A DNA stretch of 64,000 nucleotides, taken from Phycisphaerae bacterium (GTDB taxonomy: Bacteria; Planctomycetota; Phycisphaerae; Phycisphaerales; UBA1924). Both the position numbers and the translations under genes were made by a program. The stretch is from contig JAUIES010000001.1 in the NCBI GenBank assembly GCA_030429705.1, positions 1,426,001 through 1,490,000 of the forward strand, in the 5' to 3' direction. Shown here piece after piece: positions 34,789-44,825 of this stretch; position 1 is the first letter of the stretch, and every line of letters begins with the position of its first letter. A model generated the notes under the pieces. That model saw only the letters and a list, made by a program, of their open reading frames with translations. It did not search any database and was not told the DNA's origin.

Positions 34789-36987
34789 TTGAGTTTTCTG
34801 CATCCGGGTTTATTTCTGGCAGGGTTGGTCGCAATCGGGCTGCCGGTGTTGATTCACCTGCTCACGCGTCGTCGTCGCAAGTCGGTGCGGTGGGGGGCGA
34901 TGCGATTCTTGATGGAGGCGTATCGCCGGCAACGGCGGCGATTGCGGCTTGAACAGTTTCTGTTACTGCTCACACGCTGTGCCTTGGTCGGGTTGATCGG
35001 GATTGGTCTGGCGCGACCGATCTTTGGAGCAGCCTCTGACGGTCGTTTGGGGTCGCGAACAGTTGTATTGGTTGTGGACAACAGTCTCGGGTCTTCGACG
35101 GTGGATTCGAACGGTGTCAGCGATCTGGATCGGTCGAAGGCGCGTGCTGCGGAAGTGCTTTCGGGTCTGGATGCGATGGCTGGTGATCGCGTCGCGCTGG
35201 TCACGCTGGGCGGACCGGTACGGAGCGTTGTCATGCCACCAAGTGGCGATATCGGCTCGGTCGGGCGTCTTGTGGAGGGATTGGCAACGACTGATTCTGC
35301 GGCCGATTTCGAAGGTCTGGGGCCGATTCTGGACAATGTGTCGCCTGACGATGCGCAGATCGTCGTCCTGAGCGGCTGGCGCCGAGGCAGTGTGAGCACG
35401 CTGCAGTCGAGTCAGTCCGGCGCTTCGTGGCGCTCCGATCTGGGTGTGTTGGTGTCGCAACCGGCGAGCGCATCTGGTTCCAATATCAGTGTTGCCAGCC
35501 TCGAGCCCCCTCGGTCGTTGCTCGTTTCTGGTGGTGGCGGTCCGGCAGATTTTGCCAACCCCGCTCGTGTGACGCTGGTTCGCTCTGGTGAGGGCGTCTC
35601 GCGTGCGGATGTGACGCGTATTACAGCGTTTCTCGATTCGGTCGGAGGCACAACAAGCACCAATTCGATCGGTGAAGTCATCGTGCGATGGTCCGCTGGA
35701 CAGACAGAAGCGATTGCGACCATTGCCCTTCGAGCCGATGCGATCACGACCGGTACCTCGTATGGGGTCCTTCGCGTGACGATCGATGGTGACGCGGTGG
35801 CTGGCGATAACAGTCGGCAAGTGCCCATCGAATTGCGTGAACAGTTGCGCGTGGCGATCATTGCGCCAGGTCGATTTGGGCAGGCGGTCGGTGTGCAACG
35901 GTTTGGAGCGATCGACTGGGTGCGGCTCGCGCTGGCGCCTTCTGACGATGATGAGCGGGGGCTACGGCTGATTGAAATCGACCCAGGTGCGCTCGATCGT
36001 CCGCGGGTCGCAGGTCTTGACGCTGCGGTCGTGTTGCGCCCGGACCTGGTGCGGGCGGACGGTTGGGCGGTCTTGCGTGCAATGGCGGACCGGGGGGGGC
36101 TCGTGCTCGTCACGGCGGCAGCGGGCGAAACAGTGCAGGACTGGACGGACGGATTTGAGAGTGCGTTTGAGACCGGCTGGACCATCGGCCGCGAGGCTAT
36201 GGATTTGGTCGATATGCCAGCGATCGAAGAACCGGGATCGCGCTCGGGCTCGGTCCTGGGCGTGCTGAGCGGTGAGTTGTCGTTTCTCGTGGACGCGGTT
36301 CATGTTTCGAGGGTGCTCAGTGTGAGCGGTGTTTCTGATGTGGCGGTGGTGTTGCGACTCCTTTCCGGTGAGCCTCTGCTTGTCATGTCGCGCCCGGCGG
36401 AGGGTCGTGGGGTCATTGCGGTGCTGGCGACTGCAATCGATGTTGATTGGACTGACTTGCCGCTCAAACCACTCATGGTGCCCTTGATGCAGGAACTCGT
36501 GCGGCAGGGTGTTGCCCAGGGCAGCGCGGGCATTCGACTGACTGCAGGCGGTCTGTTTGGACAGGACGGACGGACTCAGCAACTGACACCGGTTGGTGGT
36601 GGACGATCGGTCCGTGTGCAGGCTGAAGGCACACCGATGCGTGATGCAGGCGTGTGGCGTGGTCTGGACGAGGCTGGAGCAACCGTCGGGTTGCTCGCGG
36701 TCAATGCGGACCACGCTGCCGGTGATGTGACGCTCGGAAGCGCTGATCAAGTCGAGTCAGCTTTTCGAGGATTTGGTCTCGACAACCTCGGTATGTTGGA
36801 TGCCACGGGTGCGAATGGATCACCGAGTGATGGCCCAGCCAACGAGTCGCTACGGCGCGATGGCTGGTCCTGGGTGATTCTGCTGTGCGCCGCGGTGTTA
36901 GCGGTGATCGAGATGTTCATGGCCCGTGTGGTCAGTCATGCTGGACACATGTTTGGCGCTGACACGGGATTGGGGCAGACAGCATGA
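34789..36987 (+). CDS. BatA-like membrane protein with degenerate VWA domain
   Basis: The start is a TTG with TTGGAG upstream at 8 nt. The N-terminus MSFLHPGLFLAGLVAIGLPV is the BatA-type anchor, followed by a second membrane helix (residues about 55-78). The third transmembrane segment is near residue 700. The VWA domain opens with VVLVVDNSLG (91-101), so the MIDAS Ser-x-Ser is altered at its last position. The middle is a long beta-rich region. It overlaps the next gene by 4 nt (ATGA). Topology suggests a large extracytoplasmic domain held by membrane helices. Function unknown. Confidence 0.85.
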   Translation: MSFLHPGLFLAGLVAIGLPVLIHLLTRRRRKSVRWGAMRFLMEAYRRQRRRLRLEQFLLLLTRCALVGLIGIGLARPIFGAASDGRLGSRTVVLVVDNSLGSSTVDSNGVSDLDRSKARAAEVLSGLDAMAGDRVALVTLGGPVRSVVMPPSGDIGSVGRLVEGLATTDSAADFEGLGPILDNVSPDDAQIVVLSGWRRGSVSTLQSSQSGASWRSDLGVLVSQPASASGSNISVASLEPPRSLLVSGGGGPADFANPARVTLVRSGEGVSRADVTRITAFLDSVGGTTSTNSIGEVIVRWSAGQTEAIATIALRADAITTGTSYGVLRVTIDGDAVAGDNSRQVPIELREQLRVAIIAPGRFGQAVGVQRFGAIDWVRLALAPSDDDERGLRLIEIDPGALDRPRVAGLDAAVVLRPDLVRADGWAVLRAMADRGGLVLVTAAAGETVQDWTDGFESAFETGWTIGREAMDLVDMPAIEEPGSRSGSVLGVLSGELSFLVDAVHVSRVLSVSGVSDVAVVLRLLSGEPLLVMSRPAEGRGVIAVLATAIDVDWTDLPLKPLMVPLMQELVRQGVAQGSAGIRLTAGGLFGQDGRTQQLTPVGGGRSVRVQAEGTPMRDAGVWRGLDEAGATVGLLAVNADHAAGDVTLGSADQVESAFRGFGLDNLGMLDATGANGSPSDGPANESLRRDGWSWVILLCAAVLAVIEMFMARVVSHAGHMFGADTGLGQTA

Positions 36988-39323
36988 ATGCGATGCTTGA
37001 CATGCTGTTCGGGCTCAATGAAATGGGATTCGGTGATCCAGATGCGGTGTTCGGTTTTGCGCGACCATTGGCTGCTTGGGTCTGGGCGATTGCGATCGGT
37101 GTGTTACTCGCTTTGAGTTGGCTTTCGTATTGGCGATTGGCGTGCTCGCGGCGCACGCGTCTTGTTCTGGCGAGTGTGCGAGGCTTGCTTTTGGTGGTGC
37201 TGCTGGTATTGGTGAGCGGACCCGAGTTGCGACGCGACAACGAACAGACAGAAGAAGATTGGCTCGTGGTGATGGTCGATCGGTCGGGTTCGATGCTGCT
37301 GCCCGATGGTGGCGTCATTGGTCAGCGTGTGACGCGCGATGCACAACTGCGATCGCTTCTTCAGGAAGAGTCGGCGGTGCTTGATCGACTGACGGCTGAG
37401 AAGCGTGTCTTATGGCTCGGGTTTGATGCAGGTGCGTTTGATATTGAGCGCGATGCGATCCCATCGCCTGCCGGGCGGACGACTGCGTTGGGTGATTCGC
37501 TTCGAGACGCGCTCGACCGCGTTGCGGGGCGACCGATTTCGGGTGTGCTGATCTTGAGTGACGGGCGATCGCTCGATCAACCGAACCGCTCGGTCATGCG
37601 ATCACTCGACCGGCAGCGTGTGCCGGTTTTTGCGGTGGGGCTTGGAAGCGATGAGCCAATAGGAGATCTTGCTGTTCGAAGCGTGCAGGCGCCCGGCGTT
37701 GTGTTTGCAGGTGATGTGCTGATGGCGCAGGTCGAACTCGAACGGCAAGGTGGGGGCATCGGCGATGACAGCGAAGTGGTTCTTGTCGATCTTGATACGG
37801 GGGAGATATTGGATACGCGTGATGCGTCGTTTGACGAATCAGGACGAGCCTCTTTGACGATGTCCGCTCGGGTTGCAGAAGCAGGTGAGCGCCGACTGGC
37901 TGTTCGGGTGTCGCCGACGAATGAAGATTTGATTGCGGAGAACAACGCGGTCGAGTTTGCGGTGGAAATGGTGGATCGTCCGTTGCGTGTGCTCTATGTC
38001 GATGGCTATCCGCGGTGGGAGCATCGGTATTTGAAGAGCCTTCTTTTGCGCGAAAGTTCGGTGAGGTCGAGTTCGCTTTTGATCGCTGCTGGTCGTCGGT
38101 TTGAGCAGGAGGGCGATGTCGAGCTCGCATCACTGCCGGAATCGGTTGAAGAATGGGCGGCTTTTGATGTTGTTGTGATTGGTGATCTGCGCCCTGAGTT
38201 GATCGGGGAGCGCGCGCTTTCACAATTGCGCGAGCATATCGCCGATCGGGGCGCTGGCTTGATCTGGCTTGGTGGCGATGGCGCGACACCTTGGGCGTGG
38301 CGTGGTTCGGCGCTCGAAGACTTGCTGCCGATGTCACTTGAGACCGAGCGTTCTGTGTCTGGTTTTGACGATCCGGTGACGATGTCGCGAACAGAGGCTG
38401 CAGCATCTTTCGGGCTTCTCGGGCTCGAACTTGCGGGCGAGTTTGGTGCGGTTGAACCGGGGTGGCCTGACCTGTTGAGTGACCCTGCGACAGGGTGGTC
38501 GAGGCTTTGGGGGGCGCAGCGGATTGATGCATCGGCGGTCAAGCCGGGGGCGGTGACGCTAGCAACGCTGACTCCTGAGTCGATGTATCGGCCGAACGGT
38601 GTTGGTGCCGATGTGCAATGGCCCGGCGTACTCATGATGCGGTTTGGCGCGGGGACAAGCGTCTATGTCGCGACCGATGAGATCTGGCGTTGGCGCTATG
38701 GCCGGGGCGAGGATTTGTCTGAGCGATTCTGGGTGCCCTTGATTCGTCAGATGGGTCGAGCGAGTCTGACACGGGGCGATCGCAATCTGTTATTGACCGT
38801 AACGCCGGAGGACGCGACGGTTGGACAGGGTGTGCGCGTCGTGATCGAGTTGCTCGATCAATCGTTGATTGATGCCCGGCCATCTGCGATTGTGACGGAG
38901 GTTGTGGCTGGTGATGGCTTGAGCATGCCGATTGTGCTCGCACCCGATCCTGACGGTCGCGGGCGATACTTCAGTGGTGTCTGGACACCCATCGAGTCAG
39001 GTCGATTTGTCGTGCGGATCAATGACCCATTGATGGGGCGGCACGAGGGTGAGCGTGTCGTTCGCGTTGCGTGGCCGGATGATGAATCGCGTCGACCGGA
39101 GACAGACCATGGACTCCTCAAAAACCTGAGTGAGACCACTGGCGGCCAGTTCCTTGAAGTCTCAGCGTTCGCTGAAATTGAAGCGCTGTTACCAAACCGC
39201 GAGGTGACGATCGCTGGTGAACCGGAGATCGAGACGCTCTGGGACAAGCCGATCTCACTATTGGTTTTCCTGCTTCTGGTTGGTTTCGAGTGGATTTGGC
39301 GGCGATTGGTACGGTTGGCGTGA
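36984..39323 (+). CDS. Membrane-anchored VWA protein with glutamine-amidotransferase-like domain
   Basis: A 779-residue protein. Two membrane helices lie near residues 29-50 and 61-80, with another at the C-terminus (ISLLVFLLLVGFEWIW). Between them is an intact VWA domain with MIDAS DRSGSM (99-104), a beta-sandwich region, and a segment (LRVLYVDGYPRWEHRYLKSLL, DRGAGLIWLGGDGA) that resembles the class I glutamine amidotransferase-like fold often attached to such VWA proteins. No catalytic Cys-His pair is evident. It is translationally coupled to the BatA-like gene, and a 132-bp gap precedes the next gene. Confidence 0.85.
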   Translation: MNAMLDMLFGLNEMGFGDPDAVFGFARPLAAWVWAIAIGVLLALSWLSYWRLACSRRTRLVLASVRGLLLVVLLVLVSGPELRRDNEQTEEDWLVVMVDRSGSMLLPDGGVIGQRVTRDAQLRSLLQEESAVLDRLTAEKRVLWLGFDAGAFDIERDAIPSPAGRTTALGDSLRDALDRVAGRPISGVLILSDGRSLDQPNRSVMRSLDRQRVPVFAVGLGSDEPIGDLAVRSVQAPGVVFAGDVLMAQVELERQGGGIGDDSEVVLVDLDTGEILDTRDASFDESGRASLTMSARVAEAGERRLAVRVSPTNEDLIAENNAVEFAVEMVDRPLRVLYVDGYPRWEHRYLKSLLLRESSVRSSSLLIAAGRRFEQEGDVELASLPESVEEWAAFDVVVIGDLRPELIGERALSQLREHIADRGAGLIWLGGDGATPWAWRGSALEDLLPMSLETERSVSGFDDPVTMSRTEAAASFGLLGLELAGEFGAVEPGWPDLLSDPATGWSRLWGAQRIDASAVKPGAVTLATLTPESMYRPNGVGADVQWPGVLMMRFGAGTSVYVATDEIWRWRYGRGEDLSERFWVPLIRQMGRASLTRGDRNLLLTVTPEDATVGQGVRVVIELLDQSLIDARPSAIVTEVVAGDGLSMPIVLAPDPDGRGRYFSGVWTPIESGRFVVRINDPLMGRHEGERVVRVAWPDDESRRPETDHGLLKNLSETTGGQFLEVSAFAEIEALLPNREVTIAGEPEIETLWDKPISLLVFLLLVGFEWIWRRLVRLA

Positions 39324-39455
39324 CCTGTTTGTGACGATTGTGGCGTGGATTTCCGTTCGGTATCAACCAGAATTGGGCGATAATGGTAGTGTGTGAGGCG
39401 CGCCATCTGGAACTCGTAAGGCGGAGATGCGCATAAGCAGGCGAAGGAGCGCAGC

Positions 39456-42400
39456 GTGACTGAGCAGAGTGGTCGACAGCGCGTCGAGGTATTGGTGCGA
39501 TTTTTGGAAGTGGTCCGCCGAGGGGCGCGAGCACTGCTCGTGACTCGAGCCGTGTTACTGTGGGTCGGTCTTGCGATTGCTGCGCTCGTTGTGGGCGGCT
39601 TGTTGGACTATCTGTTGCGCGCGCCGATGGGTGTGCGGCTGGTCGGACTTGTGTTGGCTGTTGGGTTTGGTGTCTGGGGATTCATCAGGTTCGTTGTGCC
39701 GGCGATGGTTTTTTGGCCTGGCCTTGCAGAGATTGCGCTGCGCGTTGAATCGCAACCCGTCGGTCGTGGCGGCGAGATGCGCGGGTATCTCGCGTCGGCG
39801 ATCGAGTTGGAAGGTTCGACGCAACACTCGGCGATGGGCGACGCGATGCGAGAGCGGGTCGTCGAGGAAGCAATGGAACGCTGGCGCGGCGGCGCGGCGT
39901 GGTCTGTGCTGCGACCGAACTTTGCCGCACGGGCGGCGGTGCTTGCATTTGGCATCGTGCTCAGCGCAGGAGCAATCGGGGTCGTCGAGCCTGCACTCGC
40001 GAAGACTGGCGTTGTACGACTCATGGCTCCTTGGGCGGGCGCGGAGTGGCCGAAGCGTCAGGTCGCGATGAACGCGGTTGATGTTCATGTGCAGGCGTTC
40101 GATGAAGCGATCGCGATGCGTGCTGCAGTGCTTGAGACGAATCGGGCTCTCGGTTCAACGCCTGTCAAAGTGTGGTACCGAGGCGTCGTGGGCGACGACA
40201 GTGGGGCGTGGCGGTCGGCTGCGTTGACCGGTCAGCGCAGGCGAGATGCAGCGACCGGGGGCGAACTCTACGAGAGACTCATTGACCCGGCGGATGTCTT
40301 CGCTTCGTTCGGACCGATCGACGATGGCTGGATTGAGTATCGCTTCACGACTGTCGATGATGAAACGGAAGTTGGACGCGTGCGGGTCGTGCAGCCTCCT
40401 GAAATCAAGCATGTGCGTGCGACGATTACCCCGCCGGCATATGCGATCGCTGTCGCAGAGCGAGCGGGCCTTGCCTTTGGTGAAGACATCGAAATGGGGC
40501 TCGGCGATGACGATCGGGCGTTGCTTTCCCGGGTCTTGGCCGGTTCCCGGGTGTCGATCGAGATTGGGCTCAGCAAATCGGTCCCTGTTCCAGCAGATGA
40601 GGGCACATCGTGGCTCGATGACCTGCGCGATGCAGCAAGTGATCTCAATGTTTCATTTCTTGGCGATCGCGTTGTGCTTGACGCCGTCGTCCATCAGACT
40701 TTGCGCCTGCCGGTGTCCGTGGTCGATTCGTTCGGATTGACGAATCGGGATGAACCGGTGTATGTATTGGATGTGTTGGTTGATGACGAACCCGAACCGA
40801 TTGTCCGTGATCCTGATCATGATGAGCAACTGGTTTCGACCGCGGTTCTTGATGTGCGTGGTGATGGCCGCGACGACCTTGGGCTGATTTCATTGTCACT
40901 TGAACAAATGATCGCTGCAGCACCCGCGGGTTCTGAAGGGCAGGTCGTGGGTGGTGTCGAAGGTGTGGGTGATTGGGAGACGATCGGACACCGGTCATTC
41001 AACGATGAACCGGCTGGGGAGGTCGCGTCGCGCGTCGATCTTGGCGCTTTGGGTGTGCGAGCGGGCGAAGAGGTGTGGTTGAGTGTTGTCGCGATTGATA
41101 GTTATGGTGCTGCCGGATTGGGCCGCGAGCCCGTTCGTTCGGCGGTCCGACGGATTCGAGTCATCAGCACATCTGAGTTGCTCGACCAGGTCCAGTCGGA
41201 ACTGAGTGGTCTTCGTCAAGCAGCGATGCGCCTTGACGAGCAGCAGTCGGAACTTGCTGAACGCCTCGCGAGCGATGATGCATCAGCAGCGTTGGCGGAT
41301 GCGCAGCGAGCGCTCACCGAGCGTATTGCCGCGCAAGCGACGACTGTCGAGCGGTTGATGGATCGCCAAGCGCGCAATGGGCTTGAGGATGAAGCCCTCG
41401 CTGGCATGCTCGCTGACGCGCAGGCGGCTATTCGGGAGGCGGCTTCTGCTTCGAGTGCTGCTGCTCGCGATATTGATGAGGCAGAATCAGGTGAAGGACG
41501 AGAGCGCGAGATTGCTGAAGAAGAGGCCGCGCAAGAGCAACAGCGCGTGCGCGATGAGTTGGCAGGGTTGATTGATCAGTTGGATCGCGGTGAGGATGGC
41601 TGGGTCGCGCGCCGATCTGTTGAACAAGTTCTCGAAGAACAGCGTGAGTTGTTCGAACAAACGCAGGCTGCCGGCGAGCGCATGCTCGGTCGCGACGGGT
41701 CATCATTGACACCGGAGGAGCAGACCGAACTTGATCGGATCGCCGAACGACAACGAGAAGTCGCCCGGCGTGCAGCGGACGCGATCGATGGACTCGGTGA
41801 GCGTGGTCGGCAACTGAGCGAAGCTGACCCGGCGCAGGCCGCAGCGATGGCCGAAGCCGAGCGCCAGGGCCGTGAGCAGGAAGTCGCCGAGAGCCTCGAA
41901 CAGGCAGCGGACGATGTCGGCGCAAATCGCACATCATCAGCCCAGGCCGGTCAGCAGCAGGCGATGGACGCGCTCGAGCAAATGCTCGACGAACTCGACA
42001 ACGCCGAACGGCAGCGCAATGCTGCACTACTTCGACAGTTGGCGAGTTTGATTCAGTCGATTCAGGGGTTGATTGGTGCTCAGGAAGATGCTTTGGCACG
42101 CTTGATCGCGCATCAGGATGGCCGCGAGGTGTCAGGGCTCGATGATGAGATGATCCGCTTGCGCGGGAACACACTTGCTGTCTCTGCCGACGCGACCGGA
42201 CCGGACCTGATGCGCATTCGTGGACTGATCGATCGTGCAGCGGAGGCTCAAGAGCATGCGATTGCTGCGCTCCGTGCGGAGCCGATGGATGGCGAAGAAG
42301 CAGAACGCCGCGAACAGACGAGTCTCTTGCGACTTCGCGAGGCGTTGACAGAAGCGGAACGACAGGAAGCGGAGACGGAAGCCGCTGAACAAGAGCAGCA

Positions 42401-43097
42401 ACGGCGTGAACTCCGGCAGGCGTACCGCGAGCAACTCGAACAGCAGGTCGTGCTGCGAGACGAAAGTGCGCAACTGTCCGGCGAACAACTCACTCGGCGT
42501 GAACGAGCGACGGCTCGAGGCATTGGACAGCGGCAATCGTCAATTCGCGATGCCATGGCAGACCTGCTCAAATCGACCGAGGGGCTCGATGAAGCGACCG
42601 TGTTTGTCTTTGCTCACCGGCGCCTCGATCAGTTGATGGCTCGGTCGGCCGAGAGGCTCGGGCGCGGCGAGGTCGACAGTTTGACGCTGCGTGATCAGGA
42701 CGGTGCGGTCAACATTCTTCGCTCTCTGGTCGAGGTTCTGGGCAATGACAGCGGGCCGCAGAACGAGTTTGATCAAGGTGCCGATGGACAGAGTCAGGGT
42801 CAGAGTGGTGGCGGCGAAGCAGGCGGCGGCGAGCCCGAGCCGTTGCTTCCACCGATCAAGGAACTCATGTTGCTTCGCGCCATGCAGGCGGAAGTTGCGG
42901 TGTGGACCCGTCTACTAGATGAATCGGGGCAAGCAACGCGCGAGGACATTGCAGAACTTGGTGCGCTGCAGCGTGAGATCGCCGACGAGGCGCGATCGTT
43001 GATCGAACGCATGGAGCAACAGAATAATGGCGGCGGCCAATCACCGGATGTGCTGCCGGAACCCGGGACTGGTTTTGGAGCGGAGGTGACACCGTGA
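39456..43097 (+). CDS. Very large DUF4175-like membrane protein with long coiled coil
   Basis: A GTG start with GAAGGAG upstream gives 1213 residues. Three membrane helices lie in the first 180 residues (about 29-52, 60-85, 152-176), an arrangement typical of DUF4175/TIGR02302-like proteins. After a beta-rich region (200-560), residues about 570-1150 are almost entirely Glu/Gln/Arg/Ala heptad-like coiled coil. A Gly/Gln-rich tail follows. The C-terminal stop overlaps the next start (GTGA). The size and coiled coil suggest a structural or tethering role in the envelope. The family assignment is tentative. Confidence 0.75.
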   Translation: MTEQSGRQRVEVLVRFLEVVRRGARALLVTRAVLLWVGLAIAALVVGGLLDYLLRAPMGVRLVGLVLAVGFGVWGFIRFVVPAMVFWPGLAEIALRVESQPVGRGGEMRGYLASAIELEGSTQHSAMGDAMRERVVEEAMERWRGGAAWSVLRPNFAARAAVLAFGIVLSAGAIGVVEPALAKTGVVRLMAPWAGAEWPKRQVAMNAVDVHVQAFDEAIAMRAAVLETNRALGSTPVKVWYRGVVGDDSGAWRSAALTGQRRRDAATGGELYERLIDPADVFASFGPIDDGWIEYRFTTVDDETEVGRVRVVQPPEIKHVRATITPPAYAIAVAERAGLAFGEDIEMGLGDDDRALLSRVLAGSRVSIEIGLSKSVPVPADEGTSWLDDLRDAASDLNVSFLGDRVVLDAVVHQTLRLPVSVVDSFGLTNRDEPVYVLDVLVDDEPEPIVRDPDHDEQLVSTAVLDVRGDGRDDLGLISLSLEQMIAAAPAGSEGQVVGGVEGVGDWETIGHRSFNDEPAGEVASRVDLGALGVRAGEEVWLSVVAIDSYGAAGLGREPVRSAVRRIRVISTSELLDQVQSELSGLRQAAMRLDEQQSELAERLASDDASAALADAQRALTERIAAQATTVERLMDRQARNGLEDEALAGMLADAQAAIREAASASSAAARDIDEAESGEGREREIAEEEAAQEQQRVRDELAGLIDQLDRGEDGWVARRSVEQVLEEQRELFEQTQAAGERMLGRDGSSLTPEEQTELDRIAERQREVARRAADAIDGLGERGRQLSEADPAQAAAMAEAERQGREQEVAESLEQAADDVGANRTSSAQAGQQQAMDALEQMLDELDNAERQRNAALLRQLASLIQSIQGLIGAQEDALARLIAHQDGREVSGLDDEMIRLRGNTLAVSADATGPDLMRIRGLIDRAAEAQEHAIAALRAEPMDGEEAERREQTSLLRLREALTEAERQEAETEAAEQEQQRRELRQAYREQLEQQVVLRDESAQLSGEQLTRRERATARGIGQRQSSIRDAMADLLKSTEGLDEATVFVFAHRRLDQLMARSAERLGRGEVDSLTLRDQDGAVNILRSLVEVLGNDSGPQNEFDQGADGQSQGQSGGGEAGGGEPEPLLPPIKELMLLRAMQAEVAVWTRLLDESGQATREDIAELGALQREIADEARSLIERMEQQNNGGGQSPDVLPEPGTGFGAEVTP

Positions 43098-43747
43098 GAA
43101 AGTTGATTTGTGCTACGGTGGTGGCTGCGTGCTGCGGGTTGGCGGTGGGTCAGCCAGAGCGATCGGGTGTTCCGAGCCTCGATGAGTTGCTCGGGCTTGA
43201 AAGCGATGGGGCTTCATCAGACACGGATTCTGGGGTGGGGGATGCGTTGATCGATCCGTCGCGATTGGAACTGGATCGAAAACTCACCGCTGAAGAGGCG
43301 CAAGAACAGTTTGCCCAGGCGGTTGCCATGATGGGTGATGCGGCCGCCAGGCTGGATCAGGCGGGCGACACCGGTCTGACCACGCAACGGCTGGAAGAAG
43401 CGATCTTGAAAAAACTCGATCAGGTGATCGCTGCAGCAGAAGAGTCGCAAAGTTCGAGCAGTTCGAGCAGCAGTTCTTCGTCGTCGTCGTCACAGCAGCA
43501 ACAACAGCAACAGCAAGATCAGGCGAACCAACAGAGCGGATCAGCGAATCCGGAGCAGGCTCAGGAAGGGTCACCAGGGCGGGAAGGGGAGCTGGGGCCG
43601 AGCCCGACCGCGGGGAGTGCGGGCTGGGGGCAGTTGCCCGCTCGCACGCGTGATGCGCTCCTCGAGGGATTGAGCGACCGGTATAGCGCTTTGTATGAAC
43701 GAATGACGGAGGCGTACTACCGGCGCCTCGCGGAGGATCGACCATGA
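43094..43747 (+). CDS. Exported protein with Ser/Gln homopolymer linker
   Basis: The GTG start overlaps the previous stop by 4 nt. The 217-residue protein has a signal peptide (CCGLAVGQ, cleavage near residue 20) and a short helical segment with the pattern AEEAQEQFAQAVAMMGDAAARL. A low-complexity linker follows, with 14 consecutive Ser (residues 120-133) and then 8 Gln (134-141). The C-terminus is compact (RTRDALLEGLSDRYSALYERM, then AYYRRL). Its last four bases overlap the next ATG. No family is recognised. Helix-linker-helix layout suggests a bridging adaptor. Confidence 0.75.
   Translation: MRKLICATVVAACCGLAVGQPERSGVPSLDELLGLESDGASSDTDSGVGDALIDPSRLELDRKLTAEEAQEQFAQAVAMMGDAAARLDQAGDTGLTTQRLEEAILKKLDQVIAAAEESQSSSSSSSSSSSSSSQQQQQQQQDQANQQSGSANPEQAQEGSPGREGELGPSPTAGSAGWGQLPARTRDALLEGLSDRYSALYERMTEAYYRRLAEDRP
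43451..43516 (+). repeat. Ser/Gln codon-repeat tract
   Basis: Fourteen serine codons (mix of AGT, AGC, TCG, TCT, TCA) followed by eight CAG/CAA glutamine codons. Part is a (TCG) run and part a CAG/CAA run, so slippage-driven length variation is plausible. Confidence 0.8.
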
Positions 43748-44814
43748 AACTGCGTAGAGCAGCCGGTCTGTCTGTGTTGATTGCGGCGACCATGGCAAAT
43801 GCACAGATTGTCGGTCCAGACGAGCCCACACGATCGTCGGCGACAAATGAAGCGGCGGAAGGCGAAATGAACACTGCTCTGGATCAATCGATCCAACGCG
43901 GGCTTGCCTATCTGGCAACACAACAAGGTCCGGACGGCGCGTATTCGGGCGGACGATTTGGAAAGAATGTTGCCATCACAGCGGTGGCATGTCTTGCATT
44001 TATGGCAGATGGTAATCTGCCGGGTCGCGGACCGTATGGCGATATCGTCGAACGCGGCGTCGATTTCATCCTCGCAAGCAGCGCGGAAAACGGGCTTGTG
44101 GCGGCCGACGCTGCAAACGGTCCGATGTATGGCCATGGGTTCGCGACGCTGTTTCTCGGTGAAGTCTACGGCATGAATAGCGGGGGGGGTGATACGGAGC
44201 GTTCTCGACGCGTGCATGAAGCATTGGTTAAAGCGGTTCGTCTGATTGAACGAACACAGAACGAAGAGGGCGGCTGGCGCTACAACCCGGTGCCATATGA
44301 CGCCGATTTGAGCGTGACAATCTGCCAGATCATGGCGCTGCGCAGCGCTCGAAATGCCGGGATTGAAGTCTCAAAAGAGGTGATCGACAAGGCGATTGAA
44401 TATGTGCACGCCTGTCACAATCGTGATGGCGGGTTTCGATATCAATCGGACATGGGTCCGAGTGCGTGGCCTCGATCGGCGGCAGGGATCGCGAGCCTGT
44501 TTTACGCAGGTGTGTATGAGGATGATGCGATCGATCAAGGGTTGACATACCTGGCGAACAATGCCATGCCGGGCAAGGTTCGTGCGTCGCAGGCGCACTA
44601 TTTTTACGGGCACTATTACGCAGTGCAAGCCAATTTTTTGGCTGGCGGCGAACACTGGGCGGCCTGGTGGGCCGCGATTCGTGGCGAGTTGCTCGATTCA
44701 CAACTGTCAGACGGATCGTGGCTGGATCGAAGCGTTGGTAGTTCGTATGGCACCGCGATGAGTTTGATCGTGTTGCAGATGCCCAAGCGATATCTCCCCA
44801 TATTTCAGAAGTAA
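43744..44814 (+). CDS. Secreted prenyltransferase/terpene-cyclase-like alpha-alpha toroid protein
   Basis: A 356-residue precursor with signal peptide (cleavage near ANA-Q). The mature part has repeated QW-like motifs: GPDGAYSGGRFGKN, EEGGWRYNPVPYDAD, NRDGGFRYQSDMGPS and SDGSWLDRSVGSSYG. Each is followed by a helix (AITAVACLAFM, SVTICQIMALRSA, AGIASLFYAG). This is the fold of squalene-hopene cyclase, prenyltransferase beta subunits and complement thioester domains. None of the cyclase Asp-rich motifs is evident, so it is more likely a binding or structural domain. Start overlaps the previous stop by 4 nt. Confidence 0.8.
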   Translation: MKLRRAAGLSVLIAATMANAQIVGPDEPTRSSATNEAAEGEMNTALDQSIQRGLAYLATQQGPDGAYSGGRFGKNVAITAVACLAFMADGNLPGRGPYGDIVERGVDFILASSAENGLVAADAANGPMYGHGFATLFLGEVYGMNSGGGDTERSRRVHEALVKAVRLIERTQNEEGGWRYNPVPYDADLSVTICQIMALRSARNAGIEVSKEVIDKAIEYVHACHNRDGGFRYQSDMGPSAWPRSAAGIASLFYAGVYEDDAIDQGLTYLANNAMPGKVRASQAHYFYGHYYAVQANFLAGGEHWAAWWAAIRGELLDSQLSDGSWLDRSVGSSYGTAMSLIVLQMPKRYLPIFQK

Positions 44815-44825
44815 GGCGGCTGAGC

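Noticed and set aside
37104-38943. Several antisense frames of 80-300 residues across the VWA gene
   Set aside because: They are Ser/Arg/His/Pro-rich shadows of the sense gene's codon bias, without motifs or ribosome-binding sites.
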